Assembly (NCBI RefSeq): GCF_019331695.1
Contig: NZ_JAHBBI010000005.1
Location: 62,001 to 126,000 of the forward strand
Length of the DNA: 64,000 nucleotides
DNA from: Bifidobacterium pluvialisilvae
GTDB lineage: Bacteria; Actinomycetota; Actinomycetes; Actinomycetales; Bifidobacteriaceae
Reading direction: 5' to 3'
A model generated the notes under the pieces. The model saw nothing but the letters and a program-made list of their open reading frames with translations, ran no database searches and was not told where the DNA came from. Position numbers and translations under genes: made by a program. Shown piece by piece: positions 18,794 through 28,476 of this stretch (within the stretch, counting starts at the first letter, position 1; every line of letters starts with the position of its first letter).

Positions 18794-19642
18794 TCAATCC
18801 TCCCGGAACAGCGGCTGTACGTTGCGCCAGATTCGTCTGGTGGTGCCGGGATGGTTCATCGTGTAGAGGTGCACGCCATCCACGCCCTGTGCCACAAGGT
18901 CGTTGATCTGCTGCGAGGCGTAGATGATGCCCGCCCGGCGCAACGATTCGCGGTCGTCGCCCCATTTCTCCAGCATGGCATTCAGCTGCTTGGGAATGAC
19001 GGTGGCGTTCCTGACGGCCATGTTGCGTACGGATTTCGCACTGGTCACCGGCATGATGCCGGCTTCGATGGGCACGGTAATCCCCGCGGCACGCGCCTTG
19101 TCGACGAACCGGAGGAAGTCCTCGTTGTCATAGAACAGCTGGGAGATGAGGTTCGTGGCGCCGGCGTCCACCTTGATCTTCAGATTGCGGATGTCCTCGT
19201 CCAGAGAGGGGCATTCGATGTGGCCTTCCGGATAACAGGCGCCGAATATCTTGAGATTGGGGCGACGGTCACGAATATAGGAGACCAGATCGCTGGCGTG
19301 TTCGAACACGCCGACTTCCTCCTGTCCCTCGATGACGTCGCCTCGCAGGGCGAGCACGCCGAATACGCCAGCTGCATCGAACATGTCGAGGGCCTGATCG
19401 ACCACATCCTGATTCGAATACAGGGCGGTGAGGTGGGCGACCGTGGGGATGCCGTATTCGGATCGGATGGTGTTGGCGATGCGGGCGGTCGCCGTGCGAT
19501 CCGAATGAGTGCCATGGCCGTAGGTCACGGAGATGAAGTCGGGGTCGACGCCTTCGAGACCGTCGAGGGTGTCGTAGATGGTTCCCACCGGGGCGTTGCG
19601 TTTCGGCGGGAACACCTCAAGGGAAAATTGCGGGGAATGCAT
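18794..19642 (-). CDS. metF: 5,10-methylenetetrahydrofolate reductase
   Basis: The 282-residue FAD-dependent TIM-barrel enzyme reduces 5,10-methylene-THF to 5-methyl-THF, the methyl donor used by MetE next door. Family motifs are FSLEVFPPK near the N-terminus (Glu as the acid), SVTYGHGT, HLTAL, LALRGD, and FIRQFFYD-type segment LISQLFYDNEDF. AGGAAG precedes the ATG. It follows metE by 116 bp, and a stem-loop lies in the gap, so the two form one methionine unit with possible differential expression. Confidence 0.95.
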   Translation of the reverse strand: MHSPQFSLEVFPPKRNAPVGTIYDTLDGLEGVDPDFISVTYGHGTHSDRTATARIANTIRSEYGIPTVAHLTALYSNQDVVDQALDMFDAAGVFGVLALRGDVIEGQEEVGVFEHASDLVSYIRDRRPNLKIFGACYPEGHIECPSLDEDIRNLKIKVDAGATNLISQLFYDNEDFLRFVDKARAAGITVPIEAGIMPVTSAKSVRNMAVRNATVIPKQLNAMLEKWGDDRESLRRAGIIYASQQINDLVAQGVDGVHLYTMNHPGTTRRIWRNVQPLFRED

Positions 19643-19699
19643 GGGATGCTTCTTCCTGTTCTGATCGTCTCGACGGAGGGGACGAACGGCCGTAATGAG

Positions 19700-19735
19700 G
19701 ATGGGGGCGAAACCTCAGTGGGATTCGCCCCCATC
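19700..19735 (-). terminator. Stem-loop between metE and metF
   Basis: A 12-bp perfect stem, GATGGGGGCGAA (19700-19711) with TTCGCCCCCATC (19724-19735), lies in the metE-metF gap. There is no T-run on the minus strand, so it may be a partial terminator or an mRNA-stabilising element rather than a full stop. Confidence 0.55.
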
Positions 19736-19758
19736 ATGCGCCATGTGATGAGTCGTCG

Positions 19759-22059
19759 CTACTTGGCGAGTTCGGCGCGGACCTTCTTGGTGGCTGCGAC
19801 CATGTGTTCGAGGCTCGGCCAGGTCTCGGCGTTGCCACGGGTCTTCAGACCGCAGTCGGGGTTGATCCAGACCTTGTTCACGTCCATCTTCTTGAGGATC
19901 TCGTGGATGCGGTCGACGATCTCCTCCTCGGATGGGATGCGCGGGCTGTGGATGTCATAGACGCCGGGGCCCGCCTCGGTCTCGAAGTTGGCGTCGTGGA
20001 TGGCGTCGAGCACCACGAGGTCGCCTCGGGACGCCTCGAAGGAGATGACGTCGGCGTCCATGGCGTCGATGTCGCGGATGATGTCGTTGAACTCCGAATA
20101 GCACATGTGGGTGTGGATCTGCGTGCCCGGTTTGACGGCGGAATGCACCAGACGGAACGCGGGCACGGCCCAGTCGAGGTACTTCACATGCCAGTCGGAG
20201 CGACGGACGGGGAGCTTTTCGCGCAGCGCGGCCTCGTCGATCTGAATGACCTTGATGCCGGCCGCCTCGAGGTCGAGCACCTCGTCGCGGATGGCGAGGG
20301 CGAGCTGGGTGGTCTGCTCCTCGTGCGTGATGTCCTCACGCGGCCAGGACCAGTTGAGGATGGTCACCGGGCCGGTGAGCATGCCCTTGACCACGTGATC
20401 GGTCTTGGACTGCGCGTAGGAGCTCCATTCCACGGTGATGGGGTTGGCGCGGGAGACGTCGCCCCACACGATCGGAGGCTTGACGCAGCGGGTGCCGTAG
20501 GACTGCACCCAGGCGTTCTTGGTGAACAGGAAGCCGTTGAGGTTCTGGCCGAAGTACTCGACCATGTCGTTGCGCTCGAACTCGCCGTGGACGAGCACGT
20601 CAAGGCCGATCTCCTCCTGCTTCCTCAGCACGTCGTCAATCTGTTCGGCGATGAACTTGTCGTATTCGGCCTTGCTGATCTCGCCCTTGCGGAACTTGGC
20701 ACGGGTGGAACGGACCTCGCGGGTCTGCGGGAAGGACCCGATGGTCGTGGTCGGCAGCTCGGGGAGTCCGAGCTCCTGCTTCTGGATGGCCTGGCGCTCG
20801 GCGCGCGCGGGCTGGCGCACGTACTCGTCGTCGGTGAGCTTGGCGACACGGTCTCGCACGGCGGCGTCGGGGGTCACGCGGGTGCCGTCGAACAGCTCCT
20901 GGTTGGCGGCGAGCTTGGCGTCTGCGGCGCGTGCGGCGTCATCGAGATCAGCGAGCTCGGCCACCTCCTTGAGCTCATCGAGCTTCTCGACGGCGAAGGC
21001 GAAGTGCTTGAGCACGGCCGCGTCGAGCTTGTCCTCTCCGGCGGTGCTGAACGGCACGTGCAGCAGGGAGTCGGCGGTGGAGACGGCCACGTGCGCGGCC
21101 TTGGTCTTCACAGCGTCGAGCAGGCCGAGGCTCACGGCGTAGTTGTTGCGCCAGATGTTGCGACCGTTGATCACGCCGGCGAAGATGGTGACGTTCTCCG
21201 GGACGCCGTGTTCCTCGATGGCGGCGAGGTTCTCGTCCTTGCCTTCGAGAAGGTCGAGGCCGATCCCGTCGAAGCCGAGGCCGATGGCGGTCTTGTAGGT
21301 GTCGGCGATATGGCCGAAATAGGTCTGCAGCAGCACCTTGACATCGCCCTTGGCGGCGAGGATCGTGCGGTACAGCGTGGAGAAGAGGTCGAGGTCGCCG
21401 TCCTCCTTGTCGAGGACCAGATACGGCTCATCGAACTGCACCCACTGGGCGCCGAGCTCGTTGAAGCGTTTCAGCAGATCGGCATACGCCTTGGCCGCGT
21501 CGGCGACGAGCTGGTCGGTCAGCTCGAGGTCGGCGCCCTCGGCGCCGCGCGCGAGCTTAAGGAAAGTGTAGGGGCCGATGACGACGGGCTTGGTGACGAT
21601 GCCGAGCTCCTTGGCCTCGTTGAACTCGTCGAAGGGCTTGGTGCCGGTCAGGGCGAGCTTGGTGTCCGCCGTGATTTCGGGAACCAGGTAATGGTAGTTG
21701 GTGGTGAACCACTTCTTCATCGGCTGGGCGGTCACATCGCCCTTGTCGCCCTGGTATCCGCGGGCGATGGCGAACAGCGTGTCCTCGTCGTCGAGGCCGA
21801 GGTCCTTGTACCGCTGCGGGACGGCGCCGAGCAGGATGGCGGTGTCGAGCATCTGATCGTAGTAGCTGAAGTCGTTGCTCGGGATCAGGTCGATGCCGGC
21901 GTCCTTCTGCAGCTTCCAGTGCTTGGCGCGCAGGTCGGCGGAGGTCCGCTTGACCTCGTCGATGCCGTTCTTGCCCTTCCAGTAGCCTTCGATGACCTTC
22001 TTCAGCTCACGGTTGCCGCCGATGCGCGGGAATCCGATGACAGAGGTGAGTTCACTCAT
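19759..22059 (-). CDS. metE: Cobalamin-independent methionine synthase
   Basis: The 766-residue enzyme transfers the methyl group of 5-methyl-THF(Glu)n to homocysteine. The duplicated barrel starts with [15 protein letters not shown]. The second half has the conserved [13 protein letters not shown], and the zinc site residues appear in HMCYSEFND (His and Cys) and [11 protein letters not shown] (second Cys). Length is typical. The ATG at 22059 is preceded by TGGAGC at a good distance. Genes for methyl supply (metF) lie immediately downstream. Confidence 0.96.
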   Translation of the reverse strand: MSELTSVIGFPRIGGNRELKKVIEGYWKGKNGIDEVKRTSADLRAKHWKLQKDAGIDLIPSNDFSYYDQMLDTAILLGAVPQRYKDLGLDDEDTLFAIARGYQGDKGDVTAQPMKKWFTTNYHYLVPEITADTKLALTGTKPFDEFNEAKELGIVTKPVVIGPYTFLKLARGAEGADLELTDQLVADAAKAYADLLKRFNELGAQWVQFDEPYLVLDKEDGDLDLFSTLYRTILAAKGDVKVLLQTYFGHIADTYKTAIGLGFDGIGLDLLEGKDENLAAIEEHGVPENVTIFAGVINGRNIWRNNYAVSLGLLDAVKTKAAHVAVSTADSLLHVPFSTAGEDKLDAAVLKHFAFAVEKLDELKEVAELADLDDAARAADAKLAANQELFDGTRVTPDAAVRDRVAKLTDDEYVRQPARAERQAIQKQELGLPELPTTTIGSFPQTREVRSTRAKFRKGEISKAEYDKFIAEQIDDVLRKQEEIGLDVLVHGEFERNDMVEYFGQNLNGFLFTKNAWVQSYGTRCVKPPIVWGDVSRANPITVEWSSYAQSKTDHVVKGMLTGPVTILNWSWPREDITHEEQTTQLALAIRDEVLDLEAAGIKVIQIDEAALREKLPVRRSDWHVKYLDWAVPAFRLVHSAVKPGTQIHTHMCYSEFNDIIRDIDAMDADVISFEASRGDLVVLDAIHDANFETEAGPGVYDIHSPRIPSEEEIVDRIHEILKKMDVNKVWINPDCGLKTRGNAETWPSLEHMVAATKKVRAELAK

Positions 22060-22234
22060 ACATGCTCCATTTTTCGCGTGTCAAAACCGCAAAAAGACTA
22101 GCAAATTTCATCGGGAAACGTGGTATATACCAAGGTTGCATGTCGCTATAAGCATCGTTTATTACTGGAATTTCAACGTTTCACGACATATCCACATTGC
22201 GAACTGGCAGCGGCGGAATCACATGCGGCACTCA
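22060..22234 (-). promoter_or_regulatory. metE upstream region with 12-bp palindrome
   Basis: This AT-rich stretch between sixA-like and metE contains the perfect palindrome TGGTATATACCA (22121-22132), 62 bases before the metE ATG and overlapping a possible -35 (TTGGTA). It is a candidate repressor or activator site for the metE-metF unit. No riboswitch fold was recognised. Confidence 0.45.
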
Positions 22235-22792
22235 TCACACGCAATCCTTGGGACCGAGCACAGCCACCAGATTGCCGTCCCGGATTCCCCACTTATCGAA
22301 CGGCTTGTCGCTTCCCATGATAACGACCGATGCGGGGGACATGCCCAGACCGAGGATATTGAGCATGGCCTGGTCGGATTTCGGCGAGGCGAGCCATTGG
22401 CTCGCCATGGATACGGTCGGATCATGCCCGATGATCATCAGACGGCGGGTCCTCGACTTGACATGGGACATCTCGTCGAGAAAGGCCTGCATGCCGCCGG
22501 AGTACAGACTCTGCCGATATTCGACCGTGGGCCTGTCCCCAAAGTACTTGAGCATGCGCTCCAGCGTCTGCCGCGTGCGCACCGCGCCGGAGCAGCGAAT
22601 CTGGTCGGGCACGAGACCGACCGCAGCCAGGCCCTTGCCGACCTTCTTGGCCTGCTTGACCCCCTTTTCGGAGAGCTCGCGGTCCACATCCCCGCCGGAC
22701 GATCCCGACTCCGCCTTGGCATGGCGCATGATGATGAGCTGGTATTCGTATGCGTTCGCCTTCTTGGCGACCTTGCTCAGGTTGACCCCCAT
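22235..22792 (-). CDS. SixA-like histidine phosphatase
   Basis: The 185-residue member of the histidine phosphatase superfamily has the RHA signature (Arg23-His24-Ala25, MRHAKAE) and the second conserved His in IIGHDPTVS. ELSEKGVKQAKKV and SGAVRTRQTLE are typical of the phosphohistidine phosphatase SixA group. A substrate is not shown by context. The start at 22792 adds a short N-terminal extension of about 16 residues before the catalytic strand, and the ribosome site is weak, so the true start could be slightly internal. Confidence 0.85.
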   Translation of the reverse strand: MGVNLSKVAKKANAYEYQLIIMRHAKAESGSSGGDVDRELSEKGVKQAKKVGKGLAAVGLVPDQIRCSGAVRTRQTLERMLKYFGDRPTVEYRQSLYSGGMQAFLDEMSHVKSRTRRLMIIGHDPTVSMASQWLASPKSDQAMLNILGLGMSPASVVIMGSDKPFDKWGIRDGNLVAVLGPKDCV

Positions 22793-22840
22793 TGTCCGGC
22801 CTTTCCGACAGGCAGCTGCAATGCCCGTCGAGATACATTT

Positions 22841-23905
22841 CTACCGTGTGCCGGGGATATTCTCCACCTGGGCGTCGAGGTCCTTGAGCACCTTGCGAAG
22901 CTTGCGGTCGGAGATGTCCCGCAATTCGAGCTCCTCAAGCCGTGACTGCTGCTCCTGCGGCGACATGTCGTCGATGTCGGTGTAGGTGTCCTTCGTGCCG
23001 CGCTGGCGTTTGTGCAGCGCCTCCACGCCGGGGGCCATGGCACGTGCGGTGACGAGGAATCCGGTGTGCCCGATCATCTCATGGTTCGGTCGCACCGCAA
23101 GTCCCTGCGCCTTCCATCCACGCTCCAAGGTCTCCCCTATCTCCGGTTCGGTCCAGCAGCCCGCGTTACGGAACGTTTCGACAAGGCGGCTCATCTGCGT
23201 GGTGGTGGTGACGTAGCAGGTGATGACGCCACCGGGCGCAATCACGCGGGCGGCCTGCTCAAGACGGTTCCAGGGGTCAAGCATATCCAGGAAGATGCGG
23301 TCGTAGACGTGGGCCTCCAACGTGGCGGCCACGGAGTCGAAATCGCCGGTCAGGAGGTTCCACCATGCGGGGCGCCCGCCGAAATACACGGTGGCGTTCG
23401 CCTCGCAGACACGGGCGAACTCGGGACGCATCTCGATGGTGGTCAGGGAGCCCTCCTCGCCCACGGCGTCGAGCAGATGCAGGCTCATGGCGCCGCTGCC
23501 GCCGCCGGACTCGAGCACGTTCATGCCGCGACGGATGTCGCACGTCTCGATCACCTGGGCGATGTCCTTGGGATACATGATCTGCGCCCCGCGCGGCATG
23601 GACAGGATGAAGTCCATGAGACGCGGCCGCAGCACCGTGTACTGCCATCCCCCGATCCTGCGCGTGTTCTTCCAGGGTTTGCGGGGGTTGTTCCGGTATG
23701 CCTCGGCCGCGCTGCCCACCGATCCTTCACTGGTCGCGGTGGTGACCACCATGCCTTCGGGGCCGCCGATGATTGCATCGTGACTGATCACGCCACGCTC
23801 GGTCTGGGTCTCCTCCCCCTCGACGAGCTGAATGGTGATCTTCTTGCCCTTGCGATCGGTGAGCTGCACCTTTTCGCCTGGCTGCAGCGGTCCGCGACGT
23901 ACCAT
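22841..23905 (-). CDS. trmI: tRNA (adenine-58-N1)-methyltransferase TrmI
   Basis: The 354-residue SAM-dependent enzyme makes m1A58 in the T-loop of tRNAs. An N-terminal beta domain (RRGPLQPGEKVQLTDRKGK) is followed by the Rossmann methyltransferase fold: motif I LESGGGSGAMSLHLL, the acidic end of strand 2 in TIEMRPEFA, and IFLDMLDPWNRLE as motif IV. The C-terminal 55 residues are charged and not typical of short family members. GAGGAGC precedes the ATG. In actinobacteria the gene often neighbours proteasome genes, which are not seen here. Confidence 0.92.
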   Translation of the reverse strand: MVRRGPLQPGEKVQLTDRKGKKITIQLVEGEETQTERGVISHDAIIGGPEGMVVTTATSEGSVGSAAEAYRNNPRKPWKNTRRIGGWQYTVLRPRLMDFILSMPRGAQIMYPKDIAQVIETCDIRRGMNVLESGGGSGAMSLHLLDAVGEEGSLTTIEMRPEFARVCEANATVYFGGRPAWWNLLTGDFDSVAATLEAHVYDRIFLDMLDPWNRLEQAARVIAPGGVITCYVTTTTQMSRLVETFRNAGCWTEPEIGETLERGWKAQGLAVRPNHEMIGHTGFLVTARAMAPGVEALHKRQRGTKDTYTDIDDMSPQEQQSRLEELELRDISDRKLRKVLKDLDAQVENIPGTR

Positions 23906-24006
23906 GGATGCTCCTCAGTGCTGTGTGTTCGGTGTCCGTAACGACCCGTTCGGGTCCGACGGTCAGTATACCGGCCGCCGTATGAGGGGGCCAAACGGGA
24001 ACGGGA

Positions 24007-24855
24007 TCAGACGGAGAAGGCCTGCCATCGGCCGTGCTCATGCCGCACGTCCAGCGGCAGACCAAAGATTCGCGATACACGCTGTGCGGTGAGCCCGTGT
24101 TCCAGGTCTCCGGTGTAGATGATGGTGCCGGGTTCGGGGTCCCCTCCCCGCACTCTGGTGGCATGCGCGGTCTTCTCGTCGCCGGAGAGCCTCCCCATGA
24201 CGGCGATATGGTCGAACCCTTCGGGAATCTCCTCGAGCCGATGCGTCACCAGCACGACCGCCCGATCGGAATCTTCGGCACCGAGGTCGCCAAGGGCTCT
24301 GACCACGAGCTCACGGCCGCCGAGGTCGAGCCCGGTGGTCGGCTCGTCGAGTATGGCGAGCTCGGGGTCGGCCATGAGCGCCCTGCAGATGAGCACGCGC
24401 GTACGCTCGCCCTCCGAAAGCTTCCACATCTGCTTGCCTTCGAGATATTCCACGCCGAATCGGCGCAGCAGACCGCGGGCCTTGTCCGTCTCCTCCGGGG
24501 TGTAGGTGTCGCGCCATCGCCCGGTGGTGGCGGTGAGTGCCGTGACCACCACGTCGAGCGGGTCCTCGTCGGGTGGGAACGCCCGGGAGAGTTCGGCGGA
24601 GGACAGACCGATTCTGTTGCGGTATGAGAACACGTTCACCTTGCCCAGACGGTTGCCGAGAATGTCGACGGTCCCCTCGCTCGGATGCAGGCGCGTGGCC
24701 ATCATGGCGATGAGCGTGGACTTGCCGATGCCGTTCGGCCCGAACAGGATCCATCGCTCTCCACGTCGGACGGTCAGGTTGACGTCGGTGAGGATCACCC
24801 TGCCCTGTCGGCGGAATTCCACGTCGGTGAACTGCAGCGCGATGTCGTCGGTCAT
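24007..24855 (-). CDS. ABC transporter ATP-binding protein (stand-alone, YlmA-like)
   Basis: The 282-residue ABC ATPase has Walker A GPNGIGKST (about 39-47), a degenerate signature LSEGERTRVLICRAL, Walker B LAILDEP, the D-loop GLDLGG and the switch His in VLVTHRLEEIP. No permease gene is adjacent. This combination resembles the ModF/YlmA group, whose transport role is often unclear. AGGGGAGC lies upstream of the ATG. It is separated from the glycogen synthase gene by that gene's terminator, so it starts a new unit. Confidence 0.85.
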   Translation of the reverse strand: MTDDIALQFTDVEFRRQGRVILTDVNLTVRRGERWILFGPNGIGKSTLIAMMATRLHPSEGTVDILGNRLGKVNVFSYRNRIGLSSAELSRAFPPDEDPLDVVVTALTATTGRWRDTYTPEETDKARGLLRRFGVEYLEGKQMWKLSEGERTRVLICRALMADPELAILDEPTTGLDLGGRELVVRALGDLGAEDSDRAVVLVTHRLEEIPEGFDHIAVMGRLSGDEKTAHATRVRGGDPEPGTIIYTGDLEHGLTAQRVSRIFGLPLDVRHEHGRWQAFSV

Positions 24856-24923
24856 GGGAACTGCTCCCCTTTCCTGTTATGGCCGCCGAGTGATTCACGG
24901 CCGGTGTCAGAGTGGGTCTCGGT

Positions 24924-24969
24924 CAAAAAATACTGCCATCCCATGGGGTCGCCCACCATGGGATGGCAG
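24924..24969 (-). terminator. Rho-independent terminator after glycogen synthase gene
   Basis: A 14-bp perfect stem (CTGCCATCCCATGG 24933-24946 and CCATGGGATGGCAG 24956-24969) is followed on the minus strand by TATTTTTT. It starts 18 bases after the synthase stop. Confidence 0.93.
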
Positions 24970-24986
24970 ATCACGGATAGGACGGG

Positions 24987-26225
24987 TCAGCCGCGGAGGA
25001 TGGAGTTGTAGACCTTGATGGTCTCGTCGGCGATGGTCTCCCAGCTGAACACGTCGCGGGCGCGCGCATATCCGGCCTCGCCCATCTTCTTGGCGAGTTC
25101 GGGGTCGCGCATGACCTTGTTGATGGCGTCGGCCATGTCATGCACGAACTTGTCCGGGTTGGTCGGGGTGCCCGTACCGTCGTGTAGCTGGTCGATGGGC
25201 ACGAGATAGCCGGTCTCGCCGTCGACCACGACCTCGGGGATGCCGCCCGTGGCGCTGGCCACGACGGGCAGGCCACAGGCCATGGCCTCGAGGTTCACGA
25301 TGCCGAGCGGCTCATAGATGCTCGGGCATATGAAAGCGTCGCAACCGTGCTCCAGCGCGCTCAGTTCGTTCTTCGGCAGCATCTCCTCAATCCAGATGAT
25401 GTTGCCGCGCTTCTCGTCGAGCTCGGCGAAGGCGTTCTTCACTTCGGCGGCGATCTCCGGGGTGTCCGGCGCACCGGCGCACAGCACGACCTGCACGTCC
25501 TTGTCGACGAAGTGCAGGGCCTGCAGCAGATACGGCAGACCCTTCTGGCGGGTGATGCGGCCGACGAACAGCAGGGTGGGCTTGCTGCGGTCGATGTTGT
25601 AGCGATCGAACACGCCCCAGCCCGGATCGTCGTCGGCCGGAGTGGCGAACTCGCTCATGGTGATGCCGTTGTAGACCACATGCACCTTGTCGGGGTCCAC
25701 GTTCGGATAGGCGGCGAGAATGTCCTTCTTCATGCCGCCGGAGACGGCGATGATGCCGTCGGCATGCTCGTAGGCGTCTCGCTCGGCCCAGGAGCTGAGG
25801 TTGTAGCCGCCGCCGAGCTGCTCGCGCTTCCAGGGGCGGAACGGCTCGAGGCTGTGCGCTGTGATGACCAGCGGAATCTCATGGAGCTGCTGGGCGAGGC
25901 GGCCTGCCAGGCATGCATACCATGTATGCGCATGGACGAGATCGGCGTCGACGTCGTTGGCGATCTGCAGGTCCACGCCGAAGGTCTTCAATGCGGGGTT
26001 GGCGTCGGCCAGCTCCGACGGGGTGTCGTAGCCGACCACGGTGAGACTGCCCTTCGGGTCGGCCCCGGGGATCGCAGGGACCTCATCGGCCTTGCGCGGA
26101 CCGTCGAACGCGCGGACGGTCACGTCGATACGCTCCGCCAGAACCTTGGAAAGCTCTTCCGCATGGACTCCGGCTCCGCCGTAGATGTGCGGGGGGTACT
26201 CGCGGGTGAGGATATCGACTTTCAT
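24987..26225 (-). CDS. glgA: GT4-type glycogen synthase / alpha-maltose-1-phosphate synthase-like glycosyltransferase
   Basis: The 412-residue retaining GT-B glycosyltransferase starts VDILTREYPPHIYGGAGVHAEEL and carries AHTWYACLAGRLA, the phosphate-binding FVGRITRQKGL and the C-terminal E-x7-E region SIYEPLGIVNLEAMACG. This is the actinobacterial GT4 type, annotated GlgA in corynebacteria and GlgM in mycobacteria, and not the GT5 enzyme of E. coli. It may extend glycogen from ADP-glucose or make maltose-1-phosphate; sequence alone does not decide. The ATG at 26225 follows AAGGAG. Monocistronic, bounded by terminators on both sides. Confidence 0.88.
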   Translation of the reverse strand: MKVDILTREYPPHIYGGAGVHAEELSKVLAERIDVTVRAFDGPRKADEVPAIPGADPKGSLTVVGYDTPSELADANPALKTFGVDLQIANDVDADLVHAHTWYACLAGRLAQQLHEIPLVITAHSLEPFRPWKREQLGGGYNLSSWAERDAYEHADGIIAVSGGMKKDILAAYPNVDPDKVHVVYNGITMSEFATPADDDPGWGVFDRYNIDRSKPTLLFVGRITRQKGLPYLLQALHFVDKDVQVVLCAGAPDTPEIAAEVKNAFAELDEKRGNIIWIEEMLPKNELSALEHGCDAFICPSIYEPLGIVNLEAMACGLPVVASATGGIPEVVVDGETGYLVPIDQLHDGTGTPTNPDKFVHDMADAINKVMRDPELAKKMGEAGYARARDVFSWETIADETIKVYNSILRG

Positions 26226-26263
26226 AGGCGTCTCCTTCGTTGCTCTGAATGCGAACAATCACC

Positions 26264-26297
26264 AGTATAAAAAAGAACCGCCGATATCGGCGGTTCT
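26264..26297 (-). terminator. Terminator after the small two-helix membrane protein gene
   Basis: A 24-bp palindrome (12-bp arms AGAACCGCCGAT and ATCGGCGGTTCT, 26274-26297) is followed on the minus strand by a T-run and TATAC. Closing a fully paired palindrome needs a few central bases unpaired. Confidence 0.88.
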
Positions 26298-26329
26298 CAT
26301 GGTCTTACCGTGTCGTAGCGCGATGGCGA

Positions 26330-26779
26330 TCACACCGCGGTGCCGTATTCGTCGACATTGGGATTATCCCTGGGGTCCCCGGAGACGAAGAAGAGGCTCA
26401 GCACGCCCACCGCGAATACCGCGGAGACGACGATGACCGACCACGTCGGCATGTTCGGAATCCACATGACCACGAAGAACGCCATGGCGGAAAGCACGAT
26501 AAGCAGCCAGCAGAAGAAGCGGATCCACCCGCGTGCGGTATGGGGAAGACTGAGCTTGCGGGGCTGCCGCACCGATGACGTCGCCTGAACGGGCAGGTCG
26601 GTCTTCGCGGAGGGCTTCCACTCCCCCGGTTGTCCGTCCTGAAGACGAATCGAGCGCTCCTGCAATGAATATTCGTCGACCATTCCCTGACGGGACTTGG
26701 CCTGATAACGCACCGGCTGCTTCGCGGCGCCTTTGCGGCTTCGTTTGGCATTGGCACGGCGTTCGGCACGATTGGGCAT
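26330..26779 (-). CDS. Two-helix membrane protein with basic N-terminus, unknown function
   Basis: The 149-residue protein has a strongly basic N-terminal third (MPNRAERRANAKRSRKG, then more Lys/Arg), so it probably faces the cytoplasm and may contact nucleic acid. Two transmembrane helices follow at about 84-107 and 110-130. The C-terminus is short and acidic. AGGAG lies 6-7 bases before the ATG. It is monocistronic: a terminator follows, and the gltBD 3' stem-loop lies upstream. I do not recognise a named family. Confidence 0.75.
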   Translation of the reverse strand: MPNRAERRANAKRSRKGAAKQPVRYQAKSRQGMVDEYSLQERSIRLQDGQPGEWKPSAKTDLPVQATSSVRQPRKLSLPHTARGWIRFFCWLLIVLSAMAFFVVMWIPNMPTWSVIVVSAVFAVGVLSLFFVSGDPRDNPNVDEYGTAV

Positions 26780-26882
26780 ATGATCACTCCTGTTGTGATG
26801 GGATTACGCTGCGCACCACTCTACCCCATATTGTTCATGGGAGGTGAAGAATCCGTCTTCTCCCGATGGGTCCGATGAACGA

Positions 26883-26918
26883 GTTTGTGGTGCCCGCGAA
26901 CCGACGGGCACCACAAAC
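26883..26918 (-). terminator. Stem-loop after gltBD
   Basis: A 14-bp perfect stem (GTTTGTGGTGCCCG 26883-26896, CGGGCACCACAAAC 26905-26918) lies 27 bases after the gltD stop. It has no U-tract on the minus strand, so it may act with Rho or protect the 3' end. Confidence 0.65.
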
Positions 26919-26944
26919 GGTATCCGATGAGGTATGACGGACGG

Positions 26945-28474
26945 TCAGCGGGGCAACGCCATCGGACGCTGGGAGGCGACGATGGGCGCGGGCAGCTCCG
27001 TGGCACCGGTGAGGTACTTGTCCACGGCTGCCGCGCAGCTTCGGCCTTCGGAGATGGCCCAGACGACGAGGGACTGCCCACGGCCCGCATCACCACAGGC
27101 GAAGACACCGTCCTGGCTGGTGGCGAAGGCGTCGTCACGCGCCACGTTGCCGCGGCGGTCGAGGTCGACGGGCAGCTGATCGACGAGCGTATCGGTCTCC
27201 GGGTGGAGGAATCCGACGGAGATGAGCACCAGGTCGGCGGGGATGATGCGCTCGGTGCCGGGCTGCCGGGTGAACGGACCGTTCTCGCCGGGGGCGACCT
27301 TCACAATCTTCAGGCCGGTGACATGGCCCTTCTCATCGGAGACGAAGCCTTCGGTCTGCACGCCGTCGATCTCGTGGATGTTCTCGGGCAGCGTGGTGCC
27401 TTCGAACTCCACCGAATCGGTGTTGTAGATGTAGGTGCCGCCCTCCTCCATCGAGGAGGTCTTCTGGTACAGGCGGGCGAAGGTAGGCCACGGCTGGTTG
27501 GCGGGACGCTCGGTCGGCTCCTGGGACATGATCTGCAGCACGGTGACGGACTTGGCGCCCTGACGGATGGACGTGCCGAGGCAGTCGGAACCGGTGTCGC
27601 CGCCGCCGATGACCACGACGTGCTTGTCCTTGGCGGTGATGTCGTTGATCGGCTTCTTGCCCCAGACGCGGCGGGTGGCGTCGGGAAGGAAGTCCATGGC
27701 GAAGTGGATGCCGTCGAGCTCACGGCCGGGCAGCTTCATGTCGCGAGGCACGGTGGAGCCGATGGCCACGACGACGGCATCGTAGCGGGAACGCAGCTCG
27801 TCCCACGAGATGTCCTTGCCGATCTCCACGTTGGTGTGGAACACGGTGCCTTCGGCCTCCATCTGCTCCACACGACGGTCAAGCAACGACTTGTCGAGCT
27901 TGAAGTTCGGGATGCCATAACGCATGAGACCGCCGATGGCATCGTGACGCTCGTAGACGACCACGGTGTGGCCGGCGCGCGTGAGCTGCTGGGCGCAGGC
28001 GAGACCGGAGGGTCCGGAACCGACGACGGCCACGGTCTGGTCGGTCAGTCGCTGCGGGGGCTGCGGCTTGACGTAGTCGAGGTTCCATGCCTGGTCGATG
28101 ATGGTCTGCTCATCGAGCTTGATCATCGTCGGCGGCTGATGGATGCCGAGCACGCAGGCGGCCTCGCACAGGGCGGGGCAGATACGGCCGGTGACCTCGG
28201 GGAAGTTGTTGGTCATCGACAGCTTGTTGTAGGCGTCCTCCCACTGGCCCTGGCGGACCAGGTCATTGAACTCCGGGATGACATTGCCCAACGGGCAGCC
28301 GGTCATACAGAACGGCGTGCCGCAGTCCATGCACCGTGCGGCCTGCTCCTGCGTCCACGGCTGCAGACCGGACTCGGCGTGGACGTCAAGCCAATCCTTG
28401 ATGCGCTCCTCGACCGGACGTTCGGCGAGTTCGCGGCGGGAACGGACCTTCAGAAAACCTCTAGGATCGCCCAT
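26945..28474 (-). CDS. gltD: Glutamate synthase small subunit
   Basis: The 509-residue FAD/NADPH-binding subunit passes electrons from NADPH to the large subunit. The N-terminal ferredoxin-like region has the Fe-S cysteines in [17 protein letters not shown]. The first dinucleotide fold is [17 protein letters not shown], and the second is [18 protein letters not shown]-terminal [19 protein letters not shown] segment binds FAD. It starts 2 bases after the gltB stop, so the two subunits are translated together. Confidence 0.95.
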   Translation of the reverse strand: MGDPRGFLKVRSRRELAERPVEERIKDWLDVHAESGLQPWTQEQAARCMDCGTPFCMTGCPLGNVIPEFNDLVRQGQWEDAYNKLSMTNNFPEVTGRICPALCEAACVLGIHQPPTMIKLDEQTIIDQAWNLDYVKPQPPQRLTDQTVAVVGSGPSGLACAQQLTRAGHTVVVYERHDAIGGLMRYGIPNFKLDKSLLDRRVEQMEAEGTVFHTNVEIGKDISWDELRSRYDAVVVAIGSTVPRDMKLPGRELDGIHFAMDFLPDATRRVWGKKPINDITAKDKHVVVIGGGDTGSDCLGTSIRQGAKSVTVLQIMSQEPTERPANQPWPTFARLYQKTSSMEEGGTYIYNTDSVEFEGTTLPENIHEIDGVQTEGFVSDEKGHVTGLKIVKVAPGENGPFTRQPGTERIIPADLVLISVGFLHPETDTLVDQLPVDLDRRGNVARDDAFATSQDGVFACGDAGRGQSLVVWAISEGRSCAAAVDKYLTGATELPAPIVASQRPMALPR

Positions 28475-28476
28475 GT

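Noticed and set aside
19804-22101. A 765-codon plus-strand open frame opposite metE
   Set aside because: Same antisense artefact: a mirrored open frame in a G+C-rich gene, low-complexity Val/Glu/Gly-rich translation, no ribosome site or domain.
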